Below, piece by piece: positions 8,515 to 16,704 of a DNA stretch of 64,000 bases. Each line of letters begins with the position of its first letter. Positions within the stretch are counted from its first letter, which is position 1. Source of the DNA: Flavobacterium sp. 5 (GTDB lineage: Bacteria > Bacteroidota > Bacteroidia > Flavobacteriales > Flavobacteriaceae); contig NZ_PHUE01000001.1 in the NCBI RefSeq assembly GCF_002813295.1, positions 2,542,001-2,606,000 on the forward strand, written 5' to 3'. Under the pieces are notes generated by a model that had not been told where the DNA came from, made no database searches, and was given only the letters and a program-made list of their open reading frames with translations. The position numbers and the translations under genes are program-made.

Positions 8515-8829
8515 ATGAAAGTACAAATCAACACAGACAAGAATGTAGAAGGTAGCGATAGATTGGAAACTTATTTTTCTAGTGAAATAGAAAGAGTATT
8601 ATCCCGTTTTGATGATAAAGTGACTCGTATAGAAGTGCATTTTGGAGATGAAAACAGTGCTAAGACTGGTTTTGGCGACAAACGTTGCCTTATTGAAGCA
8701 AGACCAGCAAATATGCAACCAATTGCCGTTACAGAACATGCCGATTCTATCGAAAAAGCCTTTCATGGTGCTTTGGATAAAATCAAGAAAGCATTAAATA
8801 CGACATTCGATAAACAGAAAGTACACTAA
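8515..8829 (+). CDS. hpf: Ribosome hibernation factor, HPF/RaiA family
   Basis: 104 residues, the short form of the sigma-54 modulation/HPF family. Marks are MKVQINTDKNVEGSDRLETY, then SRFDDKVTRIEVHFGDENS and the C-terminal IEKAFHGALDKIKKALNT, which is the beta-alpha-beta-beta-beta-alpha layout. It binds the decoding region of the 30S subunit and stores ribosomes in stationary phase. It lacks the long C-terminal dimerisation domain of long HPF. A TAACTTTG -7-like box lies 120 bp upstream (8385), which would give a long leader. A strong hairpin terminator follows. Confidence 0.85.
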   Translation: MKVQINTDKNVEGSDRLETYFSSEIERVLSRFDDKVTRIEVHFGDENSAKTGFGDKRCLIEARPANMQPIAVTEHADSIEKAFHGALDKIKKALNTTFDKQKVH

Positions 8830-8855
8830 GTAATAAATATAAATCATAACAATAT

Positions 8856-8890
8856 GAGGCTGTCTTTTGGGGCAGCCTCTCTTGTTTTTA
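8856..8890 (+). terminator. Terminator after hpf
   Basis: Stem GAGGCTG / CAGCCTC with a T-rich tail. Confidence 0.8.
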
Positions 8891-8971
8891 TTTCTTTTCT
8901 AAATATATTTAAATCATTTTGAAAACTGTATAGTATGATAGTTTTATGTTTTACGTTTAGAATAAACATAA

Positions 8972-9006
8972 AAAATGCCTTAAAGCAATAACTTTAAGGC
9001 ATTTTT
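8972..9006 (-). terminator. Terminator of the beta-barrel gene
   Basis: Long perfect stem AAAATGCCTTAAAG / CTTTAAGGCATTTT with a six-base loop. It has T runs in both directions, so it could also back up hpf termination. Confidence 0.85.
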
Positions 9007-9034
9007 CAGTAATAATAAATTTAGTTATTTTTCT

Positions 9035-9595
9035 TTAGAATTGAAAAGCAGCTCCTATTTGAAAAACTTGATTTTTACCTGAATCAAAAGTATTATTTAA
9101 ACCATTCTTTACTTCGAAATTATCGTTTAATGCAGAAATATATCTAGCGTTTATAGATAATCCAAGAGGAAGATTAAGAGATGCTCCAAAAGCCCAAGAA
9201 GGCACAAAGTCCTTTACATCAGCAAAGGTTTTATTAATATTATCACTAATTTTAAACCCAAACTGAGGTCCAGTTTCAAAACTTACTATTTTGGCAACAT
9301 AAATTTTTGCTAAAATAGGCACAGTTAAATAATCTATTTTCGTATCCTCAACCCCCTTAGTTTTAAAACCCTCTTGAGAATATTGTACCTCAGGCTGGAT
9401 AAATAATAAACTTTTTATTAATGGAATTTCTTTGTAAATACCAACATAAAGTCCTGTTTTACTTGAGGTGTCCAATCCATCTACATTAACATCTGAAATG
9501 TTGGCACCAGCTCTAATTCCCCATTTTTGTGCTGAAACTGTATTAGAAACTAACATTATAAAGGCACCTAGTAATACGATTTTTAATGATTTCAT
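9035..9595 (-). CDS. Outer membrane beta-barrel protein (PorT/OMP_b-brl_2 type)
   Basis: 186 residues from the ATG at 9595. I prefer this over the longer frame from 9643 because it starts directly with a signal peptide (MKSLKIVLLGAFIMLVSNTV, then SAQ, cleavage before KWGIRAG). The mature part is the usual Bacteroidota small barrel: WGIRAGANISDV, alternating strands such as SLLFIQPEVQYSQEGFKTK, ETGPQFGFKIS and GLSINARYISALNDN, ending in FQIGAAFQF with a terminal aromatic. Such barrels are abundant and mostly of unknown role. A hairpin terminator follows directly. Confidence 0.8.
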   Translation of the reverse strand: MKSLKIVLLGAFIMLVSNTVSAQKWGIRAGANISDVNVDGLDTSSKTGLYVGIYKEIPLIKSLLFIQPEVQYSQEGFKTKGVEDTKIDYLTVPILAKIYVAKIVSFETGPQFGFKISDNINKTFADVKDFVPSWAFGASLNLPLGLSINARYISALNDNFEVKNGLNNTFDSGKNQVFQIGAAFQF

Positions 9596-9900
9596 ATTTT
9601 TTCGTTTTAGATTAAAACCTCTTTTTGAGGTTGATTGTTTCAAAAGTACTACAAAATTTTAATTCTTAAATAATCATAATGCAAAAAAACAAGAAACAAA
9701 TGTTTAAATTTATGTGAAAAATACTGTTTAATTGTTTTGTTTATAATTAAGTAAAGAACTAAAACATTTAATATAACGTCGATTTTTGTAAATATATTAT
9801 GTTAACTTTGAAAAGAAGGAGATCTATTTGGTTCTCAATTCAGTTTTTTAAATTCATAATGCAAACATTTATTTAGTCATAAAACAATAAATATCTACAC

Positions 9901-12354
9901 ATGAATAGACTTATTCAAAGAGTGAATGGATTTTTAAAAACAAAAATCTTCAAACTAATTAAAATTTTCTTTATTTCATTATTAGCATTACTTCTGGCTC
10001 TTTTTATTGGCTTACGTATTTATTTTGAAAAGAATAAAGCCGATATAATGACTGATATCAATCAAAAAATTAATGAAAATATTTCCGGACATGCAAATAT
10101 TGGTAATGTTGGATATAAATTTTTGATTGGTTTTCCCAATTTTACTGTGGTTTTAAATAAAGTAGAATTACAAGATAGTTTATATGCTATTCATAAAAGA
10201 AGTGTTCTTAAAGCTGGTGAAATTGAGGTACGCTTGAATGTTCTTAGCTTGTTGCATAAAAAAGTCAAAATCGAAAAAATTGTATTGATTGATACAAAAA
10301 TTGATTTGTTCAAAGATAAAAATGGAGTTTCCAATTCAAATATTTTAAAGCCAAAACCAAAAACAAATAAACCAAAGTCTAAAACAGATACCGAAATCAA
10401 TGAGATAGATTTTAAAAACGTGGTATTTATTTCTCAAAATTTGCAAAGAAATAAACTGTTTCATTTTGAAGTTGCTTCTTTAAAAAGTAAAATAAATTAT
10501 ACAGATGATGGTTGGGGTACTAATTTGTTTCTTGATGTTTTTGCCAAGAGTATGGCTTTTAGTACCCTTAAAGGTAGTTTTATAAAAGACAAAAGAATAA
10601 AAGGGAAGTTAGCGGTACAATTTTCTAAAGCAAAAAATAAAATTGAAGTACTTACAGAAGGATTAGGAATAGGTGAGGATGATTTTGATATCAAAGCGAG
10701 TTTTGGTTTAGAAAAAGAACATCCAATAATGAATATCAATATTACTACTAAAATTTTGTGGTTAAATGCTGCCCGTTTGTTAGATCCACACTTGTTTAAA
10801 ATACTAAATCATTTTAATCTAACAAAACCATTAGAGGCAAATTGCAGCATCATAGGTGACATGAATGCTGCGGGTGACCCCGAAATCATTGTAGTAGGAA
10901 AAATAAAAGACAATGTATTGGTCTCAGGAGAAGGCGAAACCACAGATTGTAGTTTTGTTGGGAAATACACCAATAATTTTAAAAATGGTTTAGGAAACGT
11001 TGATGCTAATTCAGCTGTAATCATTAAAGATTTCAAAGGAATTCATGAAGGAATTCCAATAGAAATTCCAGAGGCTGCAATTATTAATTTGGAAAAGCCT
11101 ATCGCAACTGGAACATTACATTCCAAATTTGAAGTGGAGAAATTAGGGAATGTTTTTGGAGAGGATTTTATTAAATTCAATGGAGGTACTGCCAATGTTG
11201 ATTTGAAATTTAATGTTGATATTGTTTCTCTACGTATTTCAAAACCTCGTTTTACAGGAAAAGTCAATATAGAAAAAGCGAATATGCTGTTCAAAGCTAA
11301 AAACCTAACTTTTCAAACGAATGTTCTTCTTGATTTTACAGAGGAAGCCTTGTTTATCCGAAATATTAAATATCAAAGCAATAAAAACATTGTGTTTGTG
11401 GATGGGAAAATAGATAACTTCCTTAATCTCTATTATGATCAGCCCGAAAAAATGGTTGCTGTTGTCAATATAAAAAGTCCTTATATGGATGTTAAGAAGT
11501 TTATGGGAGTTTTGGCTTATAAGGAAAAGGGTGCAGAGGTTAAAAAAGCACCGGCTAAAAAAGTTGATACTAAAAAAAGAATGGCTCTAGTCAAAAAATG
11601 TCAAGTCGTTTTAAATTTGAATCTTGACAAAATGGTATATTCGAATTTAACGGCCAAAAATGCAAAAATCAATATAGTACTGAGTAATAGACGTGCTTTT
11701 ATTAAGCAAGGTGTAATTGAAACTTGTGGTGGCAAGATTACATTCAATTCTCAAATGATTCCTGAGGGAGAATCATTTAATGTAAAAACAAATGTAAATA
11801 TCAGTACGGTCGACATTCCTCAGTTTTTAACTTCTTTTAAGAATTTCGGAATTACATCTTTTCAGCCTAAAAATATTAAAGGAAATCTTTCAGCTAAAGC
11901 CGATTTGAATATAAAAATGAATCAGAATGGTGATTTGGTGGATGAATCTGCTAAGGGAAATTTATTTTACGAAATTAAAAATGGATCATTAACTGATTTT
12001 AAACCAATTATGAAAGTTGGAAAATTTGCTTTTCCTAATCGCGATGTAAAAAATATTGTTTTCAATGATTTGTCTGGGCAATTAAATATAAGCGGAAGTA
12101 TTGTGAATGTTGACTATTTTAAAGTGAGTTCGAATGTGTTGAATTTTGATGTAGAAGGAATTTATTCATTTAAAAAAGGTACAAAATTAGGCTTAGTTAT
12201 TCCATTAAGAAATCCAGAAGATGATTTTAAAATAAAAGATAAAAATGAACGAGAGGCTAAACGTTATAAAGGAATAGTGGTTCGTTTGCTAGTCGTGGAT
12301 GGAAAAAATGGGGAGATGAAAATAAAATTGGGAAGTTTGAAGGATAAAAAATAA
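9901..12354 (+). CDS. AsmA-like envelope protein
   Basis: 817 residues. One N-terminal membrane helix (FFISLLALLLALFIGLRIYF, about 23-43) is followed by a long beta-rich periplasmic part. The start after the helix (NISGHANIGNVGYKFLIGFP) and the closing region (NGSLTDFKPIMKVGKFAF, LNISGSIVNVDYFKVSSNVL) match the N- and C-terminal AsmA modules. AsmA-like proteins form grooved beta bridges thought to carry phospholipids or help outer-membrane assembly. A lysine-rich patch near residue 550 (EKGAEVKKAPAKKVDTKKR) looks like a linker. The next gene starts six bases after the stop, so they are likely co-transcribed. Confidence 0.85.
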   Translation: MNRLIQRVNGFLKTKIFKLIKIFFISLLALLLALFIGLRIYFEKNKADIMTDINQKINENISGHANIGNVGYKFLIGFPNFTVVLNKVELQDSLYAIHKRSVLKAGEIEVRLNVLSLLHKKVKIEKIVLIDTKIDLFKDKNGVSNSNILKPKPKTNKPKSKTDTEINEIDFKNVVFISQNLQRNKLFHFEVASLKSKINYTDDGWGTNLFLDVFAKSMAFSTLKGSFIKDKRIKGKLAVQFSKAKNKIEVLTEGLGIGEDDFDIKASFGLEKEHPIMNINITTKILWLNAARLLDPHLFKILNHFNLTKPLEANCSIIGDMNAAGDPEIIVVGKIKDNVLVSGEGETTDCSFVGKYTNNFKNGLGNVDANSAVIIKDFKGIHEGIPIEIPEAAIINLEKPIATGTLHSKFEVEKLGNVFGEDFIKFNGGTANVDLKFNVDIVSLRISKPRFTGKVNIEKANMLFKAKNLTFQTNVLLDFTEEALFIRNIKYQSNKNIVFVDGKIDNFLNLYYDQPEKMVAVVNIKSPYMDVKKFMGVLAYKEKGAEVKKAPAKKVDTKKRMALVKKCQVVLNLNLDKMVYSNLTAKNAKINIVLSNRRAFIKQGVIETCGGKITFNSQMIPEGESFNVKTNVNISTVDIPQFLTSFKNFGITSFQPKNIKGNLSAKADLNIKMNQNGDLVDESAKGNLFYEIKNGSLTDFKPIMKVGKFAFPNRDVKNIVFNDLSGQLNISGSIVNVDYFKVSSNVLNFDVEGIYSFKKGTKLGLVIPLRNPEDDFKIKDKNEREAKRYKGIVVRLLVVDGKNGEMKIKLGSLKDKK

Positions 12355-12359
12355 AAAGT

Positions 12360-12866
12360 ATGAAAGTATTTATTCTAAGTTTAGTAGCGTTAATCTTAAT
12401 TAGTTTTCATCCTTTGCAGTATAAGGAATCTGATGAAAAAGAACAAGTAAATAGAACACTAGATGCCTGGCACAAAGCGGCGGCAGAAGCTAATTTTAAT
12501 AATTATTTCGGAATGATGACCGAAGATGCGATTTTTATTGGAACAGATCCAACTGAAAACTGGAACAAAAAGGATTTCAAAGCCTATGCAAAGCCGCATT
12601 TTGATAAAGGAAAAGCTTGGGATTTTAAAGCAATTGAGCGTCATGTTTATTTTGATAATTCTGGTAAACTTGCTTGGTTTGATGAACTTTTGAATACGCA
12701 AATGAAAATTTGTAGAGGTTCTGGTGTCCTTGTAAAAATAGGAAAGGAATGGAAAATAAAACAGTATGTTTTGTCTATGACCATTCCAAATGATAATACT
12801 AATGAAGTGATTAAAATCATTGCACCCATAGAAGATGTTTTACTTCAAAAAAGGGATTCTAAATGA
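12360..12866 (+). CDS. Secreted SnoaL/NTF2-like protein
   Basis: 168 residues with a signal-type start (MKVFILSLVALILISFHPLQ). The body has the NTF2/SnoaL cone fold seen in DUF4440-like proteins: a first helix ending in AWHKAAAEANFNNYFGMMTE, DAIFIGTDPTENWNKKDFKAY with the conserved tryptophan, and the sheet RGSGVLVKIGKEWKIKQYVL. Members often bind small ligands, and no catalytic residues can be assigned. It follows the AsmA-like gene by six bases and is probably in the same transcript. Confidence 0.75.
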   Translation: MKVFILSLVALILISFHPLQYKESDEKEQVNRTLDAWHKAAAEANFNNYFGMMTEDAIFIGTDPTENWNKKDFKAYAKPHFDKGKAWDFKAIERHVYFDNSGKLAWFDELLNTQMKICRGSGVLVKIGKEWKIKQYVLSMTIPNDNTNEVIKIIAPIEDVLLQKRDSK

Positions 12867-12942
12867 TAATTTTTGATTTTTTCGATACTTGAGCCATCAT
12901 TCTTATATAATTCCTTAATTTTGCCGAAATCGTAATCATATC

Positions 12943-13617
12943 GTGGGAAGTAAAAATAAATTAAAAAGGTTCAAAGAAAACGAAACATTCAATAATGTTT
13001 TTCAACCAACAAGAGAAGAAGTCGTTGGAGATTTATTTCCACTAAGAGGGAAATGGAATTCAGATTTTTTTAAAAATAATAACCCATTAGTACTTGAATT
13101 GGGTTGTGGAAAAGGAGAATATTCTGTTGGTTTGGCTGATAGATACCCTAATAAAAACTTCGTTGGAATTGATATTAAAGGTGCTCGTTTTTGGCGTGGT
13201 GCAAAAACGGCTGTAGAAACAGGACTGCATAACGTGGCATTTATTAGGACTCAAATCGAATTAATCAATCATATTTTTGCCGAAAATGAAGTTGATGAAA
13301 TTTGGATTACTTTTCCAGATCCTCAAATAAAATACAAGAGAACTAAGCATAGAATGACCAATTCTGAATTTCTACAGTTGTATAAAAAAATCCTCAAAAA
13401 AGAAGGTGTTGTTAACCTGAAAACCGACAGTGAATTCATGCATGGTTATACACTTGGGTTGTTACATGGTGAAGGACATGAAGTTTTGTATGCCAATCAT
13501 AATGTATATGTTAATGAAGGAAGTCCAGAAGAAGTTACTGCTTTTCAGACTTTTTATGAAAAACAATATTTGGAAATTAACAAAGCAATTACGTATATTC
13601 GTTTCAAGATAAAATAG
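12943..13617 (+). CDS. trmB: tRNA (guanine-N7-)-methyltransferase TrmB
   Basis: 224 residues. The SAM site is LELGCGKGEYSVGLA (about residues 50-64), followed by the acidic strand end VGIDIKGARFWRG. The TrmB signature is WITFPDPQIKYKRTKHRM, with NLKTDSEFMHGYTL further on. It makes m7G46 in the variable loop of tRNAs. The start is GTG; the sequence before it has no in-frame ATG that fits the family. A TAATTTTG box at 12916 sits about 20 bp upstream, which allows only a very short leader. Confidence 0.95.
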   Translation: MGSKNKLKRFKENETFNNVFQPTREEVVGDLFPLRGKWNSDFFKNNNPLVLELGCGKGEYSVGLADRYPNKNFVGIDIKGARFWRGAKTAVETGLHNVAFIRTQIELINHIFAENEVDEIWITFPDPQIKYKRTKHRMTNSEFLQLYKKILKKEGVVNLKTDSEFMHGYTLGLLHGEGHEVLYANHNVYVNEGSPEEVTAFQTFYEKQYLEINKAITYIRFKIK

Positions 13618-13727
13618 TATTTGGATTACATATTTATTTTTATTTGCATTGGTAGATAACATTGGATGAAAATTGAAATCTAAGACTAAAACCGAAGCTT
13701 TGTTTAGGGATTGATTAAAAACAAAAG

Positions 13728-14360
13728 ATGGCATTATTATTACCTTTTTTTCTCGGATTTATTGTTGCGGCTATTGGTATTACACCTCCTGGTTTGATCA
13801 ATATGACGGCTGCAAAAGTAAGTTTGAAAGACGGTAGAATTGAAGCTATTTTTTTTGCAATTGGTGCCACTGTAATTGTTTTTTTTCAAACTTTTTTAGC
13901 TTTATTGTTTGCAGATTTTATTAATAGTCATCCTGATGTAATTAATAAATTGCAAGAAATTGGATTGTTTATTTTTATTGCCCTGACTATTTATTTTTTC
14001 TGGAAAGCCAAAAGGCCAAAGTTACCCAAAGAGGAAATTAAAATACGTAGTAAGACGAACCGATTTTTTTTAGGAATGTTACTATCGGCTTTGAATTTAT
14101 TTCCTGTTCCGTACTATGTTTTTGTATCTATCACACTTTCTACTTATGGCTATTTTTATTTTATAGATTCTTTTATTTACGCATTTGTATTTGGTGTAGT
14201 AACGGGTTCTTTTTTAGTTTTTTATCTTTACATCGTATATTTCAAAAAAAGAGAAGCCAAATCTTCTTTTTTGATGAACAATGGAAATTATATTATTGGA
14301 GCCATTACCGGACTCGTCTCTATAGTTACACTCTTTAAACTTGTTAAAGGATATTTTTGA
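13728..14360 (+). CDS. LysE/RhtB-type amino acid exporter
   Basis: 210 residues with about six hydrophobic helices. The first helix ends in GITPPGLINMTAAKVSLKDG, the conserved proline-glycine-rich entry of the LysE superfamily. It exports amino acids or similar small molecules from the cytoplasm; the substrate is unknown. The next gene starts 10 bases after the stop. Part of this gene's 3' end recurs as a decayed copy at 16583-16696, evidence for an old local duplication. Confidence 0.8.
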   Translation: MALLLPFFLGFIVAAIGITPPGLINMTAAKVSLKDGRIEAIFFAIGATVIVFFQTFLALLFADFINSHPDVINKLQEIGLFIFIALTIYFFWKAKRPKLPKEEIKIRSKTNRFFLGMLLSALNLFPVPYYVFVSITLSTYGYFYFIDSFIYAFVFGVVTGSFLVFYLYIVYFKKREAKSSFLMNNGNYIIGAITGLVSIVTLFKLVKGYF

Positions 14361-14370
14361 ATAAGAGACA

Positions 14371-14706
14371 ATGGAGGCAAATGAAAATTTTTTTGAAAAA
14401 GTCTATGCTGTCGTTAAGCAAATTCCATATGGAAAAGTTACTTCATATGGAGCTATTGCCAAAGTTTTAGGTGCTGCAAGGTCTGCCAGAATGGTTGGTT
14501 GGGCTATGAATGCTGCTCATAATTTAGAAGATGTTCCAGCTCATCGAGTGGTAAATAGAAAAGGATTACTCACAGGTAAACATCATTTTGATGGAACCAA
14601 TCTCATGCAACAATTACTGGAAAGCGAAGGGGTTGTTGTTGTAAACAATCAAATTATGAATTTTGAGACTGTATTCTGGGAGCCAGAAATTAAAAAGGAA
14701 CCCTGA
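14371..14706 (+). CDS. Alkyltransferase-like protein (ATL)
   Basis: 111 residues, homologous to the C-terminal DNA-binding domain of O6-methylguanine-DNA methyltransferase: IPYGKVTSYGAIAKVLGAAR (helix-turn-helix), then VGWAMN and the active-site block VPAHRVVNRKGLLTG. In true methyltransferases the block is PCHRV, and here the acceptor cysteine is alanine. ATL proteins bind O6-alkylguanine without removing the alkyl group and hand the lesion to nucleotide excision repair; this role is known for the family and inferred here. The stop codon lies inside the terminator hairpin. It is probably co-transcribed with the LysE-type gene. Confidence 0.85.
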   Translation: MEANENFFEKVYAVVKQIPYGKVTSYGAIAKVLGAARSARMVGWAMNAAHNLEDVPAHRVVNRKGLLTGKHHFDGTNLMQQLLESEGVVVVNNQIMNFETVFWEPEIKKEP

Positions 14707-14725
14707 ATTAGAGGGTTCCTTTTTT
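14692..14725. terminator. Bidirectional terminator between ATL and L,D-transpeptidase
   Basis: Perfect stem AAAAAGGAACCCT / AGGGTTCCTTTTT between convergent genes. It includes the ATL stop codon. Confidence 0.85.
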
Positions 14726-14729
14726 AATT

Positions 14730-16334
14730 TTAGTCTAAATGTAATGTTTTTGCAAGGCGTTCGTCTCGGCTGTAAATATCGTTGTAAAAACTTATTTGTC
14801 CGTCGTCATGTACCCAAGCGGTATAATAGCCAATGTAAATTGGGATTTTATTTTTAAGAACACAAGGTGTTTCTACTTTCCCGCTCATAGCTTTATTAAT
14901 TTTGTCTACTGGCCAATCTGGATCATCTTCTAAAAGGACAATGGCTAATTCTTTTGCCTTTTGTACATTTATACATCCGTGACTAAAGGTTCTGGATTCA
15001 GAATCGAACAAGCTTTTGTCAGGAGTATCATGCATGTAAATATCGTTAGGGTTTGGAAACATAAATTTTACTAAACCTAATGAGTTATTCGGACCTGGTT
15101 TCTGTCTGTAATGACCATTATTATTTTCTAAATTATTTTCGGCAAGGTAATTTGGGTCTTGTGAGGCTTTAAATTTTAAAACATTATTTACGATGCTTGA
15201 AGGGACATTCCAGTATGGACTAAACACGATTCGTTCAATTTTACCACTAAAAATAACTGTTTCAGTCATTCGCGTACCGACAAAGACATTTGATTCAAAC
15301 CTATATTTACCATCTTTAACATAAATCAGATGGAAAGATGGAATATTAATCATTACATACTTTTTGTCTTTCTCTAAAATTGGAGGAATCCAGCGACAGC
15401 GTTCCATATTGACTAAAAGGGTACGGATTAGGTCGCTTATTGGAGTGTTCATTAGGCTGATATGTTGTGGTTCAATGGTACTGTTCATTGTTAAGCCATT
15501 ACGTTTTTTGAAATTTAAGACTCCAGCCATTAATTCATTATCATATATCGGTTTTTTCGAGTCTTCTTTTAAATCACCATATATAAATAAACGATTTCTT
15601 ATTTGAGCAATAGTAATTGAGCTATCATTTGGGTTGAATTCTTTGTAAACTGATGCTGAGTCAATCCTTTTCCATTCGTAATCCCTTTGGATAGTTCTGT
15701 ATTTTTTTAAAGCATCTTGTAGTTTGTAGTATTGGCTAAAAAATGCAGATTTGTCCTTGTTTATTAGGGTTGGTGTAATAAGTAATGAATCTAGAATTTT
15801 TTCATATGAGATTTCCTTTTTAGGTAAATACCATCCTAATTCTTTTACTTTTTTTTCATCAAGACCATTATAAACTTTGTCTGCATAATAAATATACATA
15901 CAAGTGAGTAGGATTTCGGAATCTTTCTTTGATGGTTTTTTGTCAGCAGTTTCATTAAAGATAAGATCAATATCGTTTAGATAAGGAATGTCGGATTTTA
16001 TATCTTGATCTTCTGCTAGTAATTTTGCTTTATTATATAAAAAATGCCCTAATTCTCCAATAGATCTGTCATCATACCAAATAGTACTGTAGTTTCTGTT
16101 CTTGTATAAAGTTTCAGTAGCTGTTAAGTAGTTTTTATATTTGGGATATTTTTTTAAAAAAACATCAAAATAAGTTTTATCTAGATGAAAAGTTGAGTCT
16201 TTTCTAAAAGTTATATTTTCAACATTCATAAAAATAGAGTGTTTGTTTATATGCTCTTTTACTCTTATTGGCTTAAACGAACAAAACGCAAAAAAAGCCA
16301 GTAATATATTTAGTGTTAAAGTGATTTTTTTCAT
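14730..16334 (-). CDS. L,D-transpeptidase (YcbB/LdtD type), full-length
   Basis: 534 residues from the ATG at 16334, chosen because it begins the signal sequence MKKITLTLNILLAFFAF. The order is a scaffold-like region (about 40-180), a peptidoglycan-binding-like region (RLFIYGDLKEDSKKPIYDNE, LMAGVLNFKKRNGLTMN), then the YkuD catalytic domain with YVMINIPSFHLIYVKDG and the active site TFSHGCINVQKAKELA (catalytic cysteine in SHGC). It should form 3-3 peptidoglycan crosslinks or attach envelope proteins. A shorter paralogue lies just upstream on the same strand. Confidence 0.88.
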   Translation of the reverse strand: MKKITLTLNILLAFFAFCSFKPIRVKEHINKHSIFMNVENITFRKDSTFHLDKTYFDVFLKKYPKYKNYLTATETLYKNRNYSTIWYDDRSIGELGHFLYNKAKLLAEDQDIKSDIPYLNDIDLIFNETADKKPSKKDSEILLTCMYIYYADKVYNGLDEKKVKELGWYLPKKEISYEKILDSLLITPTLINKDKSAFFSQYYKLQDALKKYRTIQRDYEWKRIDSASVYKEFNPNDSSITIAQIRNRLFIYGDLKEDSKKPIYDNELMAGVLNFKKRNGLTMNSTIEPQHISLMNTPISDLIRTLLVNMERCRWIPPILEKDKKYVMINIPSFHLIYVKDGKYRFESNVFVGTRMTETVIFSGKIERIVFSPYWNVPSSIVNNVLKFKASQDPNYLAENNLENNNGHYRQKPGPNNSLGLVKFMFPNPNDIYMHDTPDKSLFDSESRTFSHGCINVQKAKELAIVLLEDDPDWPVDKINKAMSGKVETPCVLKNKIPIYIGYYTAWVHDDGQISFYNDIYSRDERLAKTLHLD

Positions 16335-16582
16335 TTTTTCATTTTTAGATCTAACTATAGGTTTCATTTTTCCGGATTCTAAAAGCTTAAATAGGAATAT
16401 AGCTAAAATTAGTAGTATAAATGTATCTAAAAAAATATTAAACGCACAATGTTTGTAACGTTTTGAATCATTTTTTTGATGAAAAAATGCAGATATCTAT
16501 CTTTTAATGAAAAATATACAAGTTTTAAATTCAAATTTTATAAAATCTAGATCATTACACTTTTTACTCGGTGTCATAATTT

Positions 16583-16696
16583 ATTTCATAAAAGAGAAAC
16601 TAAGTTTTCTTTTTTGATGAACAATTGAAATTGTATTATTTGGTGCAACTCGATTAATTCCCATGGCTAATTCTTTCAAACTTATTCAAAATCTAT
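16583..16696 (+). pseudogene. Decayed fragment of a second lysE-type gene
   Basis: This stretch aligns with the 3' end of the LysE-type gene at about 14245-14355. Shared pieces include AAAGAGAA, TTCTTTTTTGATGAACAAT, GAAATT, TATTATT and, at the end, TTCTTT with AAACTT. The reading frame is broken. It lies between the two L,D-transpeptidase genes, exactly where a second lysE copy would fall if a lysE-ATL-transpeptidase block had been duplicated in tandem. The second ATL gene is gone. In the rest of this gap (16335-16582) I see only AT-rich sequence. Confidence 0.7.
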
Positions 16697-16704
16697 AAAA
16701 CTGT

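Noticed and set aside
9595..9662. Longer N-terminus of the beta-barrel protein from 9643
   Set aside because: It would place a basic stretch before the signal peptide; the ATG at 9595 gives a proper export signal.
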